This document shows positions 49,314-62,922 of a stretch of 64,000 bases of DNA, piece by piece; the stretch's first letter is position 1, and each line of letters starts with the position of its first letter. A program made the translations under genes and the position numbers. Source of the stretch: Stercorarius parasiticus (Eukaryota > Chordata > Aves > Charadriiformes > Stercorariidae); NCBI GenBank assembly GCA_013396915.1, contig VWZL01001979.1, forward strand, positions 558,001 to 622,000. Direction: 5' to 3'. The notes beneath the pieces are model-generated. The model saw nothing but the letters and a program-made list of their open reading frames with translations. It searched no databases and was not told the origin of the DNA.

Positions 49314-49360
49314 TATATAGCTTTGTTCTATGATATATATAGAGCTTTGTTCTATGATAA
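49314..49360. repeat. Imperfect tandem duplication of about 23 bp
   Basis: Two adjacent copies of atatatag(ag)ctttgttctatgat, the second with an extra AG. It lies immediately outside the right end of the LTR at 48473-49312. Confidence 0.75.
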
Positions 49361-52300
49361 TTCCAGATATTAATTGCTAATTTTGTACAACTGTTCCAGG
49401 CATCATTTTTAAAGCATCACATAGATAACTGATGGAAACTAGGTTAGTAATCTGTGTATACCTCAAAAGATGAATATACACATATATGTTTTAATTTATC
49501 TTTTACATTGGGTTCTGAAGCTGATTTTTAATATATGGCTGATGCAAACCTAGTGACTACAAACAAGGCACTTCATAGTTTAATTGAAAGAACAAAATAA
49601 ATCATGTCTACTTTGTTATTAAAATAAAAAACAAATAAAGAAAATTAGAATGTTCCTGTTGAATGTTTTTCTTCTGTTCAATTTCTTTCCAAGTAACCTA
49701 GAGTAATTTTTCGAATGGAGAAAAAACATTCTTTTTTTTTTTTATATCAGGTTCTCAGGATGTGAATTGTGAAAGATGTGTAGTGAAAGCATGCCACACT
49801 GTTAAACAGATGTTTATTTATGTAAAGCAAAAGTTTCCTAATTTTTATATTTTCTTAAAAAATGATTTTTAAAACTACCAAACAAAATCAATAAAAACAA
49901 TAGTATAAGTCAGGAAAAACAAATGATTTTACATCTTTCTTTCAAAATTTTAAATCATCTTTAATGTCCCTCATAAACCTTATTTTATTTAGAAAACAAA
50001 TTCAAAACGTCTTCATCATCATCATCAAATGTCAACCTATGAGACATTAGTGAATACCAGAAAAAACAATTTGTGGAGAGTTGATATTTGTGTAGCAAAA
50101 TAACAACAAATGCAGATAAATAATGGAGTGTCACAGTGCAATCAATGTGTGAGTTCTTTTCGCTCTTTCTTGCGGAATTTATTTATCAATTCTAATATAC
50201 GGTTGGGTTCTCACATAAAATACAGAGCACACGCTGCACAGAATACAAGAGAAGTCAGATATCAGACATGCTTTCAAAGAATCTCCTTTTCAGTCTTGTC
50301 TTAAACTGAACTTTTTAGAAGGCAGCACACAATCATCACTATTTGGATTATTCTGAGTTAGTTCATTTCCCATGATCCTACCTAACTATCAAAGAAAATG
50401 TAGTAGTTAATATGTTCATGGTAGAGGGTACGGGTTGATGTGGCTCAGGGGCCACTCCCCTCAGCAACTGGCCAAACAGTTACAACTCTGAAATCGTATT
50501 TTCTTTTCTGAAGATCCTCCAGTTTTTTAGAAAAAAAAAAGTAGCTACAGAAGAGCTTGTATCTGTTTCAATTGGGGTAAATTGGCAGCAGAGCTATAAC
50601 CTATTCAAAACAGTCTGACTACACTTTTTAACTTATTAGACCTGATACGGATGGCACACAGTATAGCAACAGAGCTCACACCTCTTAATGGGATGCTGCT
50701 TAGAGGAAGAGTCTAAGCAAGTGGTAGAACACAGGCTGAGGTCTATGTTGTGATAACACAGTTTGCTCTCTACGTGGTTTAAAGATACCATGATCTCATA
50801 GGCACACATTGTCACATTTACCTCCAAGGCTAGTCCTACCCAATCTGACTCTCTTCCACTTGGGAATTCAGAATAGGCAACTCCGCTTATGATCTGTGTC
50901 AGCTGATAACCTCGTGTCGAAAGAAAGTGGAAAATAAGAAGAGAAGAATGAGATCAATTGCTGTTGAAAAGACAAGTTGAGAGTCTTGCAAACTTGTAAG
51001 TTTAAGAGCAATGTCCTTTAATATAACTGTTCCACAGCATATCCAAATGCAAAACTCCGTATTTTTTTATTCCTTATGATTTTATCATCAGAACAGTACT
51101 CTGAGACCAGCTCTATAGTGAGAATGTAAGTAAAAACCCTCATGATGTAAACTAGTAGCTGATAGCAATTTTATCTGCGCAATGATGGGAACGTCGTCAA
51201 GTTCTGCATATTTTATTTGCAGTTCTGTATATGAAGAATTTTGCCGTAACAAATCCTTAAAAAAAAAGAAAAGAACTGTAAAATTAGAATTGCCTCACAA
51301 ACTACTAGATGGGTGCTGTGGTTTCAAACTTACAAAGGAAAACATGACAAAATAAACTGGGTTTAAAATCTGTTTTACATGACCTATATAACTGTCTAAT
51401 GAGTGAAGACATGTAAAATAACTCTTCATATTTTTAACACAAGTGCATTATGAGATAAACATCATGAAAATGAAAAGCTGAGATGCAAAATCAATTAATA
51501 TAAATCCTTCATTATAAATTCTAGTGGACAACATACATGAATTATCACAAGTTCAGTTTTTCTTTAATTAATATAGAGTTATTTCTTTAGTGTGTTGTAA
51601 ACTGGGAGCTTTGAAGAACATATCAGATTCCTAGAGAAGTTATTAGTTGTTTCACAGGAATCATCAAAGTTCCTAATTTACAAGTCCATAACAGTGAGTT
51701 TGGAGACACAAGCGTTGCCAATCATGACATGATAAAATTTAATATTTTAAGTTGTGCTACAACATCAAGTTGACACTACAGAAACTGCAAAACTCTGAGA
51801 CCAGAGCCTTTCTCAGAGTAATAATGAGAAAGATGTGTCTTTCTAAAGCAGCAAATATATAACTTCAAGGTTTTGTTATTTTATCTGATTTCTCTGCAGA
51901 TGCACCACCAGACATTCAGGAGGAGTTCTAACAAGATAACACCCGCCAGCTTCAGACGATAGAATAAATGTTCAAGAAGTTCAATTGTTAAAGACAGATG
52001 GGAAACTTTATTCACTCCTTTTATAGATATACAGCTTTCTCAGAAACCATTTCAAAAATCTTTTCTCCAGGGACTGGAATCTTTTCTCCGGGGACCGGTA
52101 GAGAACAGATAGCCAATACCCGATTTCTCTATTCTTTCTCACTTTATTATATTCATTAATAGGTAGATAAAACATTATTTCTCCAGCAAGTTTATGTTTG
52201 GCATCTTTTGCATTTTCTTCTCCATCTTCTATGAAGTTTGGCCTAAATCTTACTCATTTTCCATACACTATGCTGGAAATGGGGAGAAATGGAGCTTTTG

Positions 52301-53726
52301 ATGCTTATCCTCTTTTAAGTTAAATATTATGAATTATTAAGTAACAATTGCTACTGTCACAACTTCATGCTGCTTTTCTTTCCTGCTAGGAGGAAGGTAA
52401 GAATTTCCTGATGTCATAGAGCAAAAGATGAGGGATGGGAACCAAAGCTATAATGAAAAGAGATATTCCTTTAACACGGTGAGAGAGAGAGAAGATTCTT
52501 CAGTATGTTATCTGCTGTTGTTAACCACCAAAATGTCAGGTTACCATCACTTTTATTTCTTATAATAAAGAATGTTCATGATTTGGCCTCTTTGAACAAT
52601 CCTGTATGGAAAAGATGAGAGAACACTACTGTTGTGATAATTTCTCATCTTTCACAGTAGCAGTAGCCATCTTTTATCTTGTGTCCAACAAAGGAGGGGT
52701 CACCCAACTAAAAGAAAAAGAAATAGATATACCAACTTATTAGAAGTGCTCAATAATGGAACAAAAAAGAAAAGGTATTGAAGATCTCACAACATTTTTC
52801 TAAATGTGTCATTACATCTCAGAAAAAAAAAAAAGGAAAAAAAGAGTCTTTTTCAGACTAACAAGAGACCCACACAAATCACAGGGGAAAAATGTCCCAC
52901 TTTCTGAGAAGCCCTAGTTTGGAAAGAAATCCTGTTAAACTATGATTGACAATTTTCTTCACTGTAAAGGTATTCTGTACCATCACTTCCATATAGCTCA
53001 CAAGAAGACACACAGCTCAGTTTACCTCCAAAGATTAGACTGCTGAGATCTTGTTAGATTTCCTTAAATAAAGATTGAAAAGAAGACCATCTGCTTCCCT
53101 CAGAATGGAGAAAATGCCAAAGGAAAAAAAAAAAGAATTAAAAATACCAGTCAGAAAAATAAAATAAGATTTTTCTTAGAAATGCAATCTGAAGATTGCC
53201 ATCTCTGGAGTATCATCCCAGTATAAACAGACAATGGCTTGGAATTAAGTTGGATATTGGATAGCTATTGGCAAAATTGATGGCAAGAGAAGTTTCTATG
53301 CTCTTTTTTTTATTTCAGAGTGATAGGAAATTTCTAAGATTTCAGAGAAGCACAAGAAAAGTAAGACTGAATTATGGGAGACACTTAAAAGAATTCCCTA
53401 AGGGAAGGTAGAATGTATTCAAATCTTACATTTATATTGTTCTAAGTTATGAAGAGGATGACCTTATCCTAATCATAACACTAGCTATACTTAAGGAATA
53501 ATAATAATAGCAAAATAGGAATCTGCATTTAGGAGGAAAATAGAAAATATATTCAGACTGTCATCAAAGGAGAAGAAGCAAAAAGAACTTGAAAGTGTAG
53601 TTAATTTTGAAGCCATGAAATGGAAATCCCATAATTTTATAAAATGTCCATATATACTTGGATTAGAGAAGCATTAAAAAGGAAAGAAACAGAACAAAAA
53701 TTCTGCATCACCAAGAACTAGAAGAC
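49361..53726. other. Probable EYS intron
   Basis: AT-rich sequence between two LTRs with simple A/T tracts (for example near 49731 and 52826). Two variants of tcttttctcc-ggggac-ggwa at about 52061-52098 form a short local duplication. No exon was recognised. Confidence 0.45.
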
Positions 53727-53731
53727 CTATC

Positions 53732-54333
53732 TGTTGTGGTTTAACCCCAGCTGCCAACTAAGCACCACACAGCTGTTTGCTCAATCCCTCCTGGTGGGAT
53801 GGGGGAGAATTGGAAGATTAAAAGTGAGGAAAAACTCATGGGTTGAAATAAAGACAGCTCAATAGGTAGAGCAAAAGCCGCACAGCAACCAAAAGCAAAA
53901 CCAAAGCAAAACAAGAAATTAATTCATTGCTTCCCATTGGCAGGCAGGCATTCAGCCATCTCCAGGAAAGCAGGGCTCCATCACATGTAATGGTTACTTG
54001 GGAAGACAAACACCATAACTCTGAACATCCCCCCTCCTTCTTCTTCCCCTTCTTTTTATTGCTGAGCATGACGTCATATGGTATGGAATATCCCTTTGGT
54101 CAGTTGGGGTCAGCTGTCCCAGCCGTGTCACACCCCAGCCTCTTGTGCACCCTCAGTCTACTCTCTGGTGGGGTGGGGTGAGGAGCAGAAAAGGCCTTGA
54201 CTCTGTGTGAGCACTGCTCAGCCATAACGAAAACATCCCTGTATTATCAACACTGTTTTGATCACAAATCCAAAACATAGCCCCATACTAGCTACTATGA
54301 AGAAATTTAACTGTCCCAGCCAAACCCAGCACA
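53732..54333 (-). mobile_element. Solo LTR of an avian endogenous retrovirus (copy B)
   Basis: 602-bp LTR of the same type as 22552-23084, also in minus orientation. It has the canonical TG...CA ends: TGTGCTGG at its 5' end and, at its 3' end, the complement of TGTTGTGGTTTAACC. Flanks are ctatc (53727-53731) and ctaac (54334-54338), a 5-bp target duplication with one mismatch. In LTR sense order it has a perfect TGACGTCA, an AATAAAAAG stretch, and a decayed polyadenylation region (ATTGAG where copy A has ATTAAA). No retroviral coding sequence remains. Confidence 0.87.
54069..54076. promoter_or_regulatory. Perfect CRE octamer (TGACGTCA) in LTR copy B
   Basis: The palindrome TGACGTCA sits in the LTR a few bases upstream, in LTR sense, of its AATAAAAAG TATA-like stretch. 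CREB/ATF-type factors bind this consensus in general. The matching place in copy A has cgacgcca, so the site is not intact there. Activity is not shown by sequence alone. Confidence 0.55.
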
Positions 54334-54338
54334 CTAAC

Positions 54339-56699
54339 CAAGCTTTAACTTTTAAGCTACTGAAAATATAAACTGAAGTGAGTCTTCTCATGTTTCTAAT
54401 TTATCAGGAGACAGAATCATACTGCATTAGAGCTGTCTGTCTTCAGTAACATTTCCAACCTGACAGGAGCAGACAATCTTCAGCATATCTCAATTCAATG
54501 TGCAATGCACCTTCTGATTGAATGTGTGGTACTGCATTTATGGAAGTGTATTTTTTCAATCCTGTGAACAATACAAAGATGGAGAAAATTATTTGTGACA
54601 AGAGAATAATTATTCTCACATCATAGGTTGTCCTCATTTACTGCTCTTATGTTTTAGTTTACTATTTAACTCCTTTATTTATTTTGTTCTTTATATATTA
54701 CTTGGGTCTGTATCCTCACCTGTTAACAGGCATTAGTCAAATGATCAAAATGAAACAGTAAAAATCTAGTTCTATAATTTTTAATTTTGGATAAATAACA
54801 GGGTTGCACTAATCACATCAACTGTGAAGGTCAAAATTCCTTATCCACACACTTTAAATTTTATATTCTCCGTTCAAAATTTTTTCTAGGACCTTGCTTG
54901 CATGAAAGCATAAAAGTATGCCAAGTGAAAGTAAAACTTCTTTATTTCTATTAGCTATCTTAATTTGGGTATGGATTTTCCTAGAGAATATTGTGAGAAA
55001 AAAGAGGAGAAGGGATGGATCTTAGTCATTGTCATCTCAGCAAACAGTAGCTGGTTGTAGCACATGGTCCTGCAGCCTCATAGGTGTCCCATTTGATTAA
55101 ACTTACATTTATCTCAGTTAACCTTTGCATTGCTGTACTCTTAAAGTAAACAAAAGCATATTGTATAGGGTACTAGCTTATGAATTCACTGCCTTATGGA
55201 CATAATAGGGTGCAACAGGTTTATTGTATATAGATCATGGTACTTTGGTGATATAGGGAATCATAAGATACCTCACATTGCTAAAAATTGAACCACTTAA
55301 AAAACCCGTAAGATTGATTCTGCCCTCACTTATGCCATTGTAAATCAGAGCAACACAGCAACAGCTGAAATTCAGTACAGTTTCCTAATGCTGCTGTAAA
55401 GCTGGTGTATGTATATTAAACCATACTCTATGATTCTTCAAACAGCACAGTGTTTCTGAGCCAAACACAATGTTCAAAAAATTCAAGGATTTGGAAATAT
55501 TTTCTTTCTTACAAATTCTTAAAACTGCTGCCCTTGGAACCTATAAAAAATAATAAGGGCATTAGGATGTGATAAAAGAATTTTAATAGCTAAATTGCTC
55601 ATATCAGCATATGTCTAATATCTAAAAAAGTGTTTTAAATACCAAACAGTTTGTATGAAGTCAGCAGATTTCTCAGAAGTAATATAGTGTATTAATTCTT
55701 CAGGGAAAAGATCCCTCCAAAACTATATATGACCCTTCCCTGTATTCCCCTTCCCTGTATATCAACGCTTCCTGGCCACCGCTTCACAGGCTTGAATCCC
55801 ATTTTCCCAAATTTATGATGCTTAACTCCATAGTAGCTGGGTCCGTGGCTGTCTGTTCTTGTATCAATGATGCAATTTTGTCTAAACATCAAGGAACAAA
55901 TACAGAAACATCATCACCCAGTACATCCCAAAACACCATCCTTCTAAGGCGTGGCATCTGAGAGTTTGACCACCCTGTGTTCAGAGTGGAAAATTCTTGC
56001 GAGCAGTGATATGATCTTCCTAAAGGATTTTTCAAATGAGGATTAGGAGGCAAAGAAATAGTGAGACAGGAGAGAAAATTGGGTTTGAGCACTCCTTTTC
56101 TTTCAAGTGTTACTTTCTTGCTTGTTTCCTCTGCATCAGGGAGGAGCTATAAATTGGGAAGAAACAAGAAAATTCTCCTGGTGACCCTGCCTACTGCCTT
56201 CCAAGTCCCTGTTCTTTCAGACCTGTACGTCTGACCAGCAGAGACATACCAAATCATCAAGGAAATTCGAGGAAAGAAGGCAGTAAAGAGATGACTATGA
56301 TGCGATGTTAAAATAAGATAGGGATGAGGACGAATTCTTTCAACTAAAATCTCCTGCCCTGTTTACTGTATCCCACACCCGGTTCCTGCAGTTGCCTATC
56401 ACGATTAACTTCCTTGTTAGCTTCTGCCTTATTTCTCTGTTCTACTAAGCTGTTACTCTTAAATGACCTGTTCAATGGCTTTGTCCCCTCTAAATAACCT
56501 CCCTTTAATCCATCTGTAAGGATTCTTTAAATAATTCTTTAAATGTAGCCCATAAAAGTAAATAACTGAAGTCTGTGCTGGTAACAGCTTTCCTCAATAG
56601 ACTGTCTTGTAGGGGAGAATGAATAGATGGAAATAATTTTGCAGAAATACATCACAATGTAAAAAATAATTTTGCTTTTGGGTGAAATTATTTTTTGGA
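54339..56699. other. Probable EYS intron
   Basis: AT-rich sequence with a short local repeat of ccttccctgtat at 55734-55760. No exon or repeat family was recognised. Confidence 0.45.
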
Positions 56700-57610
56700 T
56701 TATGTTATGTGATTAGAGGCTGATCTCCACACATGTGAAAGACCGCAGAGGTACAATGGCACGGGGGAGCACCCCAGTGCCCCAGTCAGGGGCACCAATC
56801 CCCACCTTGACTCCCCACTGGGAGTTGTTCCAGGGGAGCCTCAGCCCCAGAGGCCAGGGGACACCCCACACAAGGAGCGAGCAGGGCCAACACCCCGGGC
56901 ACCTCACAGACTGCAGGGTCTGGAGCTCATTGTGGGGTGCAGGGGAAGAGCATTTGGAGATTGTACAAGGTTAGTTATGGCATGTTAAGAGGAGGAAAAA
57001 ATGCAGGAAAATAGAGGGATAAGGGTATAAAAAGTGCTGTTGGCCTGTAAACAGGTGCTGGTCAGTGTGTATGTCTGACCATGTCCTGTGCCTGACAAGT
57101 CTGTCTTTTCTTATTGTTAAACTCAATTTCTAACTAATTTCCTGGATAGGAGACTCTATTCTGTGCCCAGGCGTGTAGAGGGTATCTGAGTGCCAGCAAT
57201 GGGAGTGGGACCACGGGTCAGAGGGGCCATGTGAGAGACCGGGGTGCATGGGCATGGTGTGGGTGCTTATGTCTGTGTGTGCAGTGTGTGCACCTAGTGA
57301 GCAGGTTAAGAGAGTTGGGAGTCGTGTATTGGGCCTGCCTTAATTCTGGCTGGATACTGGAGAGACCAGAAGGTCTGCAAATTGGCTGCTGAAGGGACCA
57401 GGAGGTCCAAGTGAGAGACTGAGGAGACCATGAGACCTGTGGGCTGGCTCCTGATGAGGCTGTAGGTCTGGGGCAGCTACTGGAGAGATTCGTATACATA
57501 TGGACGTATCGTATTTGTGTGTGCATGTCCCTGTTGGGAAAACCCTTCCAGCCTCATTACTGGTTAGACCTGGGAGCATGGGACTGCGGCAGTATCACCA
57601 TTGTTGGGCT
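56700..57610 (+). mobile_element. Probable LTR of a third ERV type
   Basis: A roughly 900-bp GC-richer block in AT-rich intron. It has a TATA-like gggtataaaaagtgctg near 57025, a following cttattgttaaactcaa that could be the polyadenylation region, and internal short repeats built on gagagacc / gggaccaggaggtcc / gagaccatgagacc between 57230 and 57440. The arrangement resembles an LTR in plus orientation. No clear target duplication or TG/CA ends were found, and I cannot name the family. A non-LTR origin is possible. Confidence 0.5.
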
Positions 57611-60304
57611 ACTTGCTTCAGCAGCTCGTAACAGATCAGACCTATCTCCCTAGGGAATGGTGATTTGTTCTAAATTTCAGTGCTTTTCAGTGAACCACAA
57701 CAGCACAAGATCTGTGTTCTTGGATGTAGAAATACAAAATTTAAACCATGGATATTATCGGGTAAGCGTCGAGCCACTGAAGCTTTAGCTTAGCTCGTAT
57801 TCCACTTTGTGACAATTTTAAGTACACGGCTGCATGGCTAAAGCTGGAAACAGCGAAAGGCATTTAACTGCCGTACTGTTTAGCCTAGAAACATGGAGCC
57901 AGAAATTCAGTTTGGCAGATCTACAAAACAACAGAAAATTTAAATTTGCTTTCACTGTGGGAAAACAGGGCAGACTTAACCCACTTGCTCATAGCTTACA
58001 TATGCCGGATGAAGACAAGATAAATTGTTATTCTCATAAACAGCGAGCAAAGGTGCAAGATTTAGTCTGAAGTATAAGAAGAATTGTTCTAAAGGGCCTA
58101 CAGTGTGAACCAAGACCCAGATATTTTAATTTGGCTTGGTGATATTCAATAGTGAAGAAACTTGAAAAAAATGCAAAATACTAAAACCACTGAAATGAGC
58201 TGATACTTTCTACATTTAAAATGTAAAATGCAGAGCAGAAGAAAATACAAATAAAAAGCTGTTTTGCATGTGAATGTGTTAAAAAACTACAGGACAAATT
58301 TGTTTTGCCTGTGCTTTTTTGCATTTTGACCTTTAGGGAAACAAAGGTAGTTAGACATAGCTGCCAACCTACCTTAATGTAGTTGTTACAAGCCATTTTT
58401 TAAAGTTTTAACTAGTTGGAATTGTTTTCTCTGAGCAACTCTGTCCTTTTGAAAATGTTAACTTCCGACACGTCTCTAAAGTTAATTGAGAACTAGCTAA
58501 CTAGGTGGAAACTAATTCAGATTGAAAACCTAGTTATCTGTAATTTGGCCCAAAAAACTTTTTTTTTTTTTCTCTGCTAAAAGGACAGAAAATTATCAAG
58601 CACAGAGAAAAGCACCTCATTATTAAAAATGGGAAAAAAAATGCTTTTTAGTACTTCTCTCCTCTTTCTTAGCATTCCCTATTTCAGATAGTATTTCCTG
58701 AAAACAACACTTTATAGAGAGCTAAACAGAGCTACTGACAAGTGTGTTACTCAGGACATTTTTTAAATAAATACTTATTTAAATTCTTACAGTCTTTGTT
58801 AATAGTATGAAAATGTTTTAGGAACTACTTCTGCCTTTCAGAATCAGGAAAAATGCATATATTTTGATCCTACCATTGGAGACAGTCTGAAATCTGAGCA
58901 CATTACAGAGACCCAGGATCTCCCAGCCCTCAACATTTCTCGTTGGGATGTTGCAACTATTCCCTGTGACAGGTCATGGCAGGGATACCCTTTCTCAGGA
59001 GGGATGTAAATGTCCAGTGTCTGTTCCTGACATTCTGACGATATTTGTTACAGGAGCACTAATAAGCAAGGGGAAATATCATAGGGTCAAACACAGAGCT
59101 GCACACAGCAGAGACTTTTTTAAAGGTTTTCATTATATAGTTCACTTCATGCTGTTGCAGCTATTCAGAGCCTTTGGTATATTACAAACATAAGGACCGG
59201 GAAGGAAGAAATTAAAGGTATAAGTCGAATCTGTCTTTAATAGAATCATTTGGGGTACACAGCGCGAATTATACACTCTGAAAGATTTGAAAGGAAAACA
59301 TATTGATAGATTTTTATTTCTTTGTCTCTTCCTTGTCACATCTTTAAGAGAATTTGTCCTGCAGACAGAAAACAATTTAAATGTAATTTGTATTTGTCTT
59401 AATTTGTTTCTGCTGAAGTAGATAATTCATTTTCATTATAATATTATATACTTTGAGTATGTTTATTTCTTGCTGATCAGAATGCCTACAAATGAGACCT
59501 CTTTCACAAACATCAATTAGCTATCTTAATGTGATGGAAGAACATGAGGAAGAGTAAGCTTCATTTGCATTATTTTTAAATCAAGAATGAGTTAAGAGGG
59601 AAGTTTTAAACTACATTATAATCCATGTATGCACATTTAATTACCTACTTTTAATATAATAAAATTAAGTTTGACAAGAAAATGGAAGAAATTAGTCAAC
59701 TAAAATATAAATATATTCGCATGCTTGAAATTTTACCAGCTTAATATGATTTTAACTGGGATACCATACAAGTTTCACTAGTTCTATACACATGAAAATA
59801 TGAAAAGAAATTGACGTGAATGTTAACATAGAACACAAAATTTCTGCTAGTGAGATAGTACACGAAACGCTGTGTAAGGGGAAATAGTATATTTGTATTT
59901 AATTAGTTTATGGTAATTAAACTGTAAAACTAAATATCTATTTAAAGTTTGCAGATATAAGAATATTAATGCTAATTCAAAGATGAACATGTGTATAAAA
60001 TATTCCTATTTTACGAGTATCACCAAACAATTCAGATTTGGAAAACTGAGGTAACTTGATAATGGACATAAGACTACTACAAGAATAAATATGAAAAGAG
60101 AAATTTACTCTGTGCAAAATGCAGGGAACATGAAGAATCAAATTTGAGACAGTAGATATCAAGCCCCTTTTCTTCCCACGTGTAAAGGCCACAGGAATGA
60201 AGCATGCATCTTTGTGATATGACCGCATCCATGCCAGTGCTTTGCTGTGAAACTATGTCAGCAAAGTCTTTCAAGAGTTCGTGGAGCCTATGACTTCACA
60301 GTCA
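57611..60304. other. Probable EYS intron
   Basis: AT-rich sequence without recognisable features. Confidence 0.45.
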
Positions 60305-60630
60305 AAATCACAGAATCACAGAAAGGTTGAGGTTGTAAGGGACCTATGGAAGTCATCTGGTCTAAACTTTCTGCTCTAACAGGGTCACCTAGAGCTGGTT
60401 GCCCATGATCATGTCCACACAGCTTTTGAATATCTCCAGGGATGGAGACCCCACAACCTTCCGGGGCAACCTGTGTCAGTGTTTAGTCGCCCTTACAGTA
60501 AAAAAGGGTTTCCTGATATTCAGGTGGCACCATCTGTGTTACAGGTTGTGCCCATTACCTCTAGTCCTGTCACTGGGCAGCACTGAAAAGAGGCCAGCTC
60601 CGTCTTCTTTGCACGCTCCTTAATTCAGAG
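60305..60630 (-). mobile_element. CR1 LINE 3' fragment, minus orientation
   Basis: Begins aaatcacagaatcacagaaagg, antisense of the CR1 3' repeats, followed by the diagnostic ggacctatggaagtcatctgg and the cctctagtcctgtcactgggca block. It is about 325 bp and 5' truncated at the right. Confidence 0.85.
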
Positions 60631-62204
60631 CTTGATTATAAAACAGTGGGTTTGTATTAGCATAAAAAGTAGGTAAACAATTATGATCTGCATAAATATT
60701 TTGACATTGCCTTCACTGAGTGGCAAATAGCTATCATCAGAGCATGTAATAGATGATGCAGCTGCTACACATCTTTTCTCTACACTGAAAAATTAAGGGT
60801 AAAATATATCTGAAAGACGAATTAAAAATATTAAATTAACTTCAGTTATTGCAAGGAAGGAATTGGTAACTGACAGTTTCTGGGGCTGCAGGTCTGGAAA
60901 AATATAGCGTAATTATTTACTAAGGATAGTTTCATAATTTTTTTTGCCAACACACTCTTACACCAAAGTAATTAGTTTTGACTCTCAGGCTTTATAACTC
61001 TTTATTTAGACTTCATCCTCAAGATGGGGATGAGATCTCTGTTTCCAGTGGTACTAGCCATAGTTTTCTCAGCAAATGGAAAGGTAAATTAAAGCATAAA
61101 TAATCACAAAAAGGAACAAGATTCACTGGGAAGCAATTTTGTGAAAGCAGCATTGCTTGCAAGAGGCTTTTACATATATGAAGTTGTTTAAAAAACAATA
61201 ATTTTTATAGAATTGCAGATATTCTGTGAAGATATATATGCAGTCAGCTGACTCATAATCGTATTGCATATGTTAAAACCTCAACATTATTTTGTTTTTC
61301 AGAGATTAATGTCAAGGAATAAACCACAAAAGGAAAAAATATTTTCAGTGTTTCATACATAATCCTAGAAACTCTAGGTCAAATCTAAAAAATGCAGTTG
61401 TTTCAATAGAAAATATGGAAAGAAAAACTGTTTCTAATATTTGATACTTGAGAATTATGATTCCACCTAAAAAATAGGTCTGAATAATTCCTTCTCATAA
61501 CTCCTTCTCAGAAAGGCCCCAGTCACAGAAAAAGTAATCTGCATTACGAATATGTCAGAGAAATGAGAGAGACTTCCTGAGCCCTATAGGCATCTTGCTT
61601 AACAAGATCTGCCTGGATGATTAACTCTATTAGATCACATTCTTACTCACTAAAGGCAAGAAATCTTTGCTATTATAGTTCATTTTCAATAATGCACCTA
61701 TTTGTAAAAAGGAAACAATGTATGTATATCTTTTGTATAATTCCATTAGTTTCTACAAAATTACACTAATGCAAATGTGGTCTAGGATCGACTTCATGGG
61801 AGTTTGAATTCAGATGCTTTACATCAAAGTAATAGTTTTAGAAAATGGTAAGACTCCTAGACATTTTCCAAGGATGAAATAATAAAACTAAAAAATATTT
61901 TATGTTACAGTCTTTAAAGTCTCAGCTCTTAAAATGTCAAACAAATTCAGATAATAAAGTAGGTTATATGTGAATCTCTTGCACACAGGTTATGCACTGA
62001 AAAATAAGGTGCATTTGGACACTGAACTGTCTACACATCCAGCAACGATGTGTGAACTCTCATACCCAAAGCAAGATCATTACTTTATTAAAAGCCTCCT
62101 CTGAGAACAAAGGAACAACAATTCAATCCACAGAACTGGTTGGATAAAAAGCTAGAGGAATGTCACAGTATTTTCTACTTCAAATGCATATTGGCAAAAT
62201 AAAG
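60631..62204. other. Probable EYS intron
   Basis: AT-rich sequence without recognisable features. It ends at two adjacent plus-strand CR1 fragments. Confidence 0.45.
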
Positions 62205-62448
62205 GAAGGGTCTCATTAGAGGAAATCACTGTTTTTCAAGAAGATGTAAGAAAGAAATTTTTTACGGTAAGAACATTCACTGGAACAATCTCCATAGGGA
62301 CATGGTAGAGTCCTCATCACTGGTGGTTTTCAACATGTGACTGGACAGAGTGCTACATAATCTCATCTAGGCTCCATTTCCCATGAAATGTTGGACCAAG
62401 TGATCTTTTGTGCTGCATTCCAACTTGGGCTGTTCTATGATTCTATAA
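62205..62448 (+). mobile_element. CR1 LINE 3' fragment, plus orientation
   Basis: About 245 bp ending in ggctgttctatgattctat, the sense CR1 3' terminus with its 8-bp repeats. The upstream text ggaccaagtgatcttttgtg is the typical pre-terminal block. The left edge is approximate. Confidence 0.75.
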
Positions 62449-62454
62449 TAAAAA

Positions 62455-62922
62455 GCATGATAAAAAAGTCTAGTAGAATGACCAGGGAAACAGAGACCCT
62501 CTCACAAAACAGGGGACTCAGAAAGTTTAGGGTGTCTAGTGTCGTAAAATGTAGGCTGAAAGGAGATATGAGTGTTTCTCCTAAATCTGTCAGTGAGAAA
62601 AGTCATCCAAAAAAGGTGAACAATTATTTAAGTTAATGGATAAGGATCACAGGTACAAACTGATATTGATTTTTCACAAATTTAAATTACATAGTAGAAA
62701 ACGTTAATCAGCACAGAGCAGTGAGATTCTGGGGTAATCTTCCAGCTGGAATGGTTAGGATGAAAGCTCAATGACTCTGAAAAGTAATCTTTACAGTAAT
62801 AGTTGCAGAAAGTCAAAACTTGATTAGTGTAGGAAAACAGATTGTGATAAGTTTGGTTATCATCACCAGAGACTGGAATTATTAGTTTAGAAAGTCCCTT
62901 CTAGTCATGCATTCTTGAGATT
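62455..62922 (+). mobile_element. Old CR1-type fragment, plus orientation
   Basis: A second, more diverged copy placed head-to-tail behind the one ending at 62448. Marks are tgtaggctgaaaggagatatg, gcagtgagattctgggg and a decayed terminal stretch gtcccttctagtcatgcattctt. Boundaries are approximate. Confidence 0.6.
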
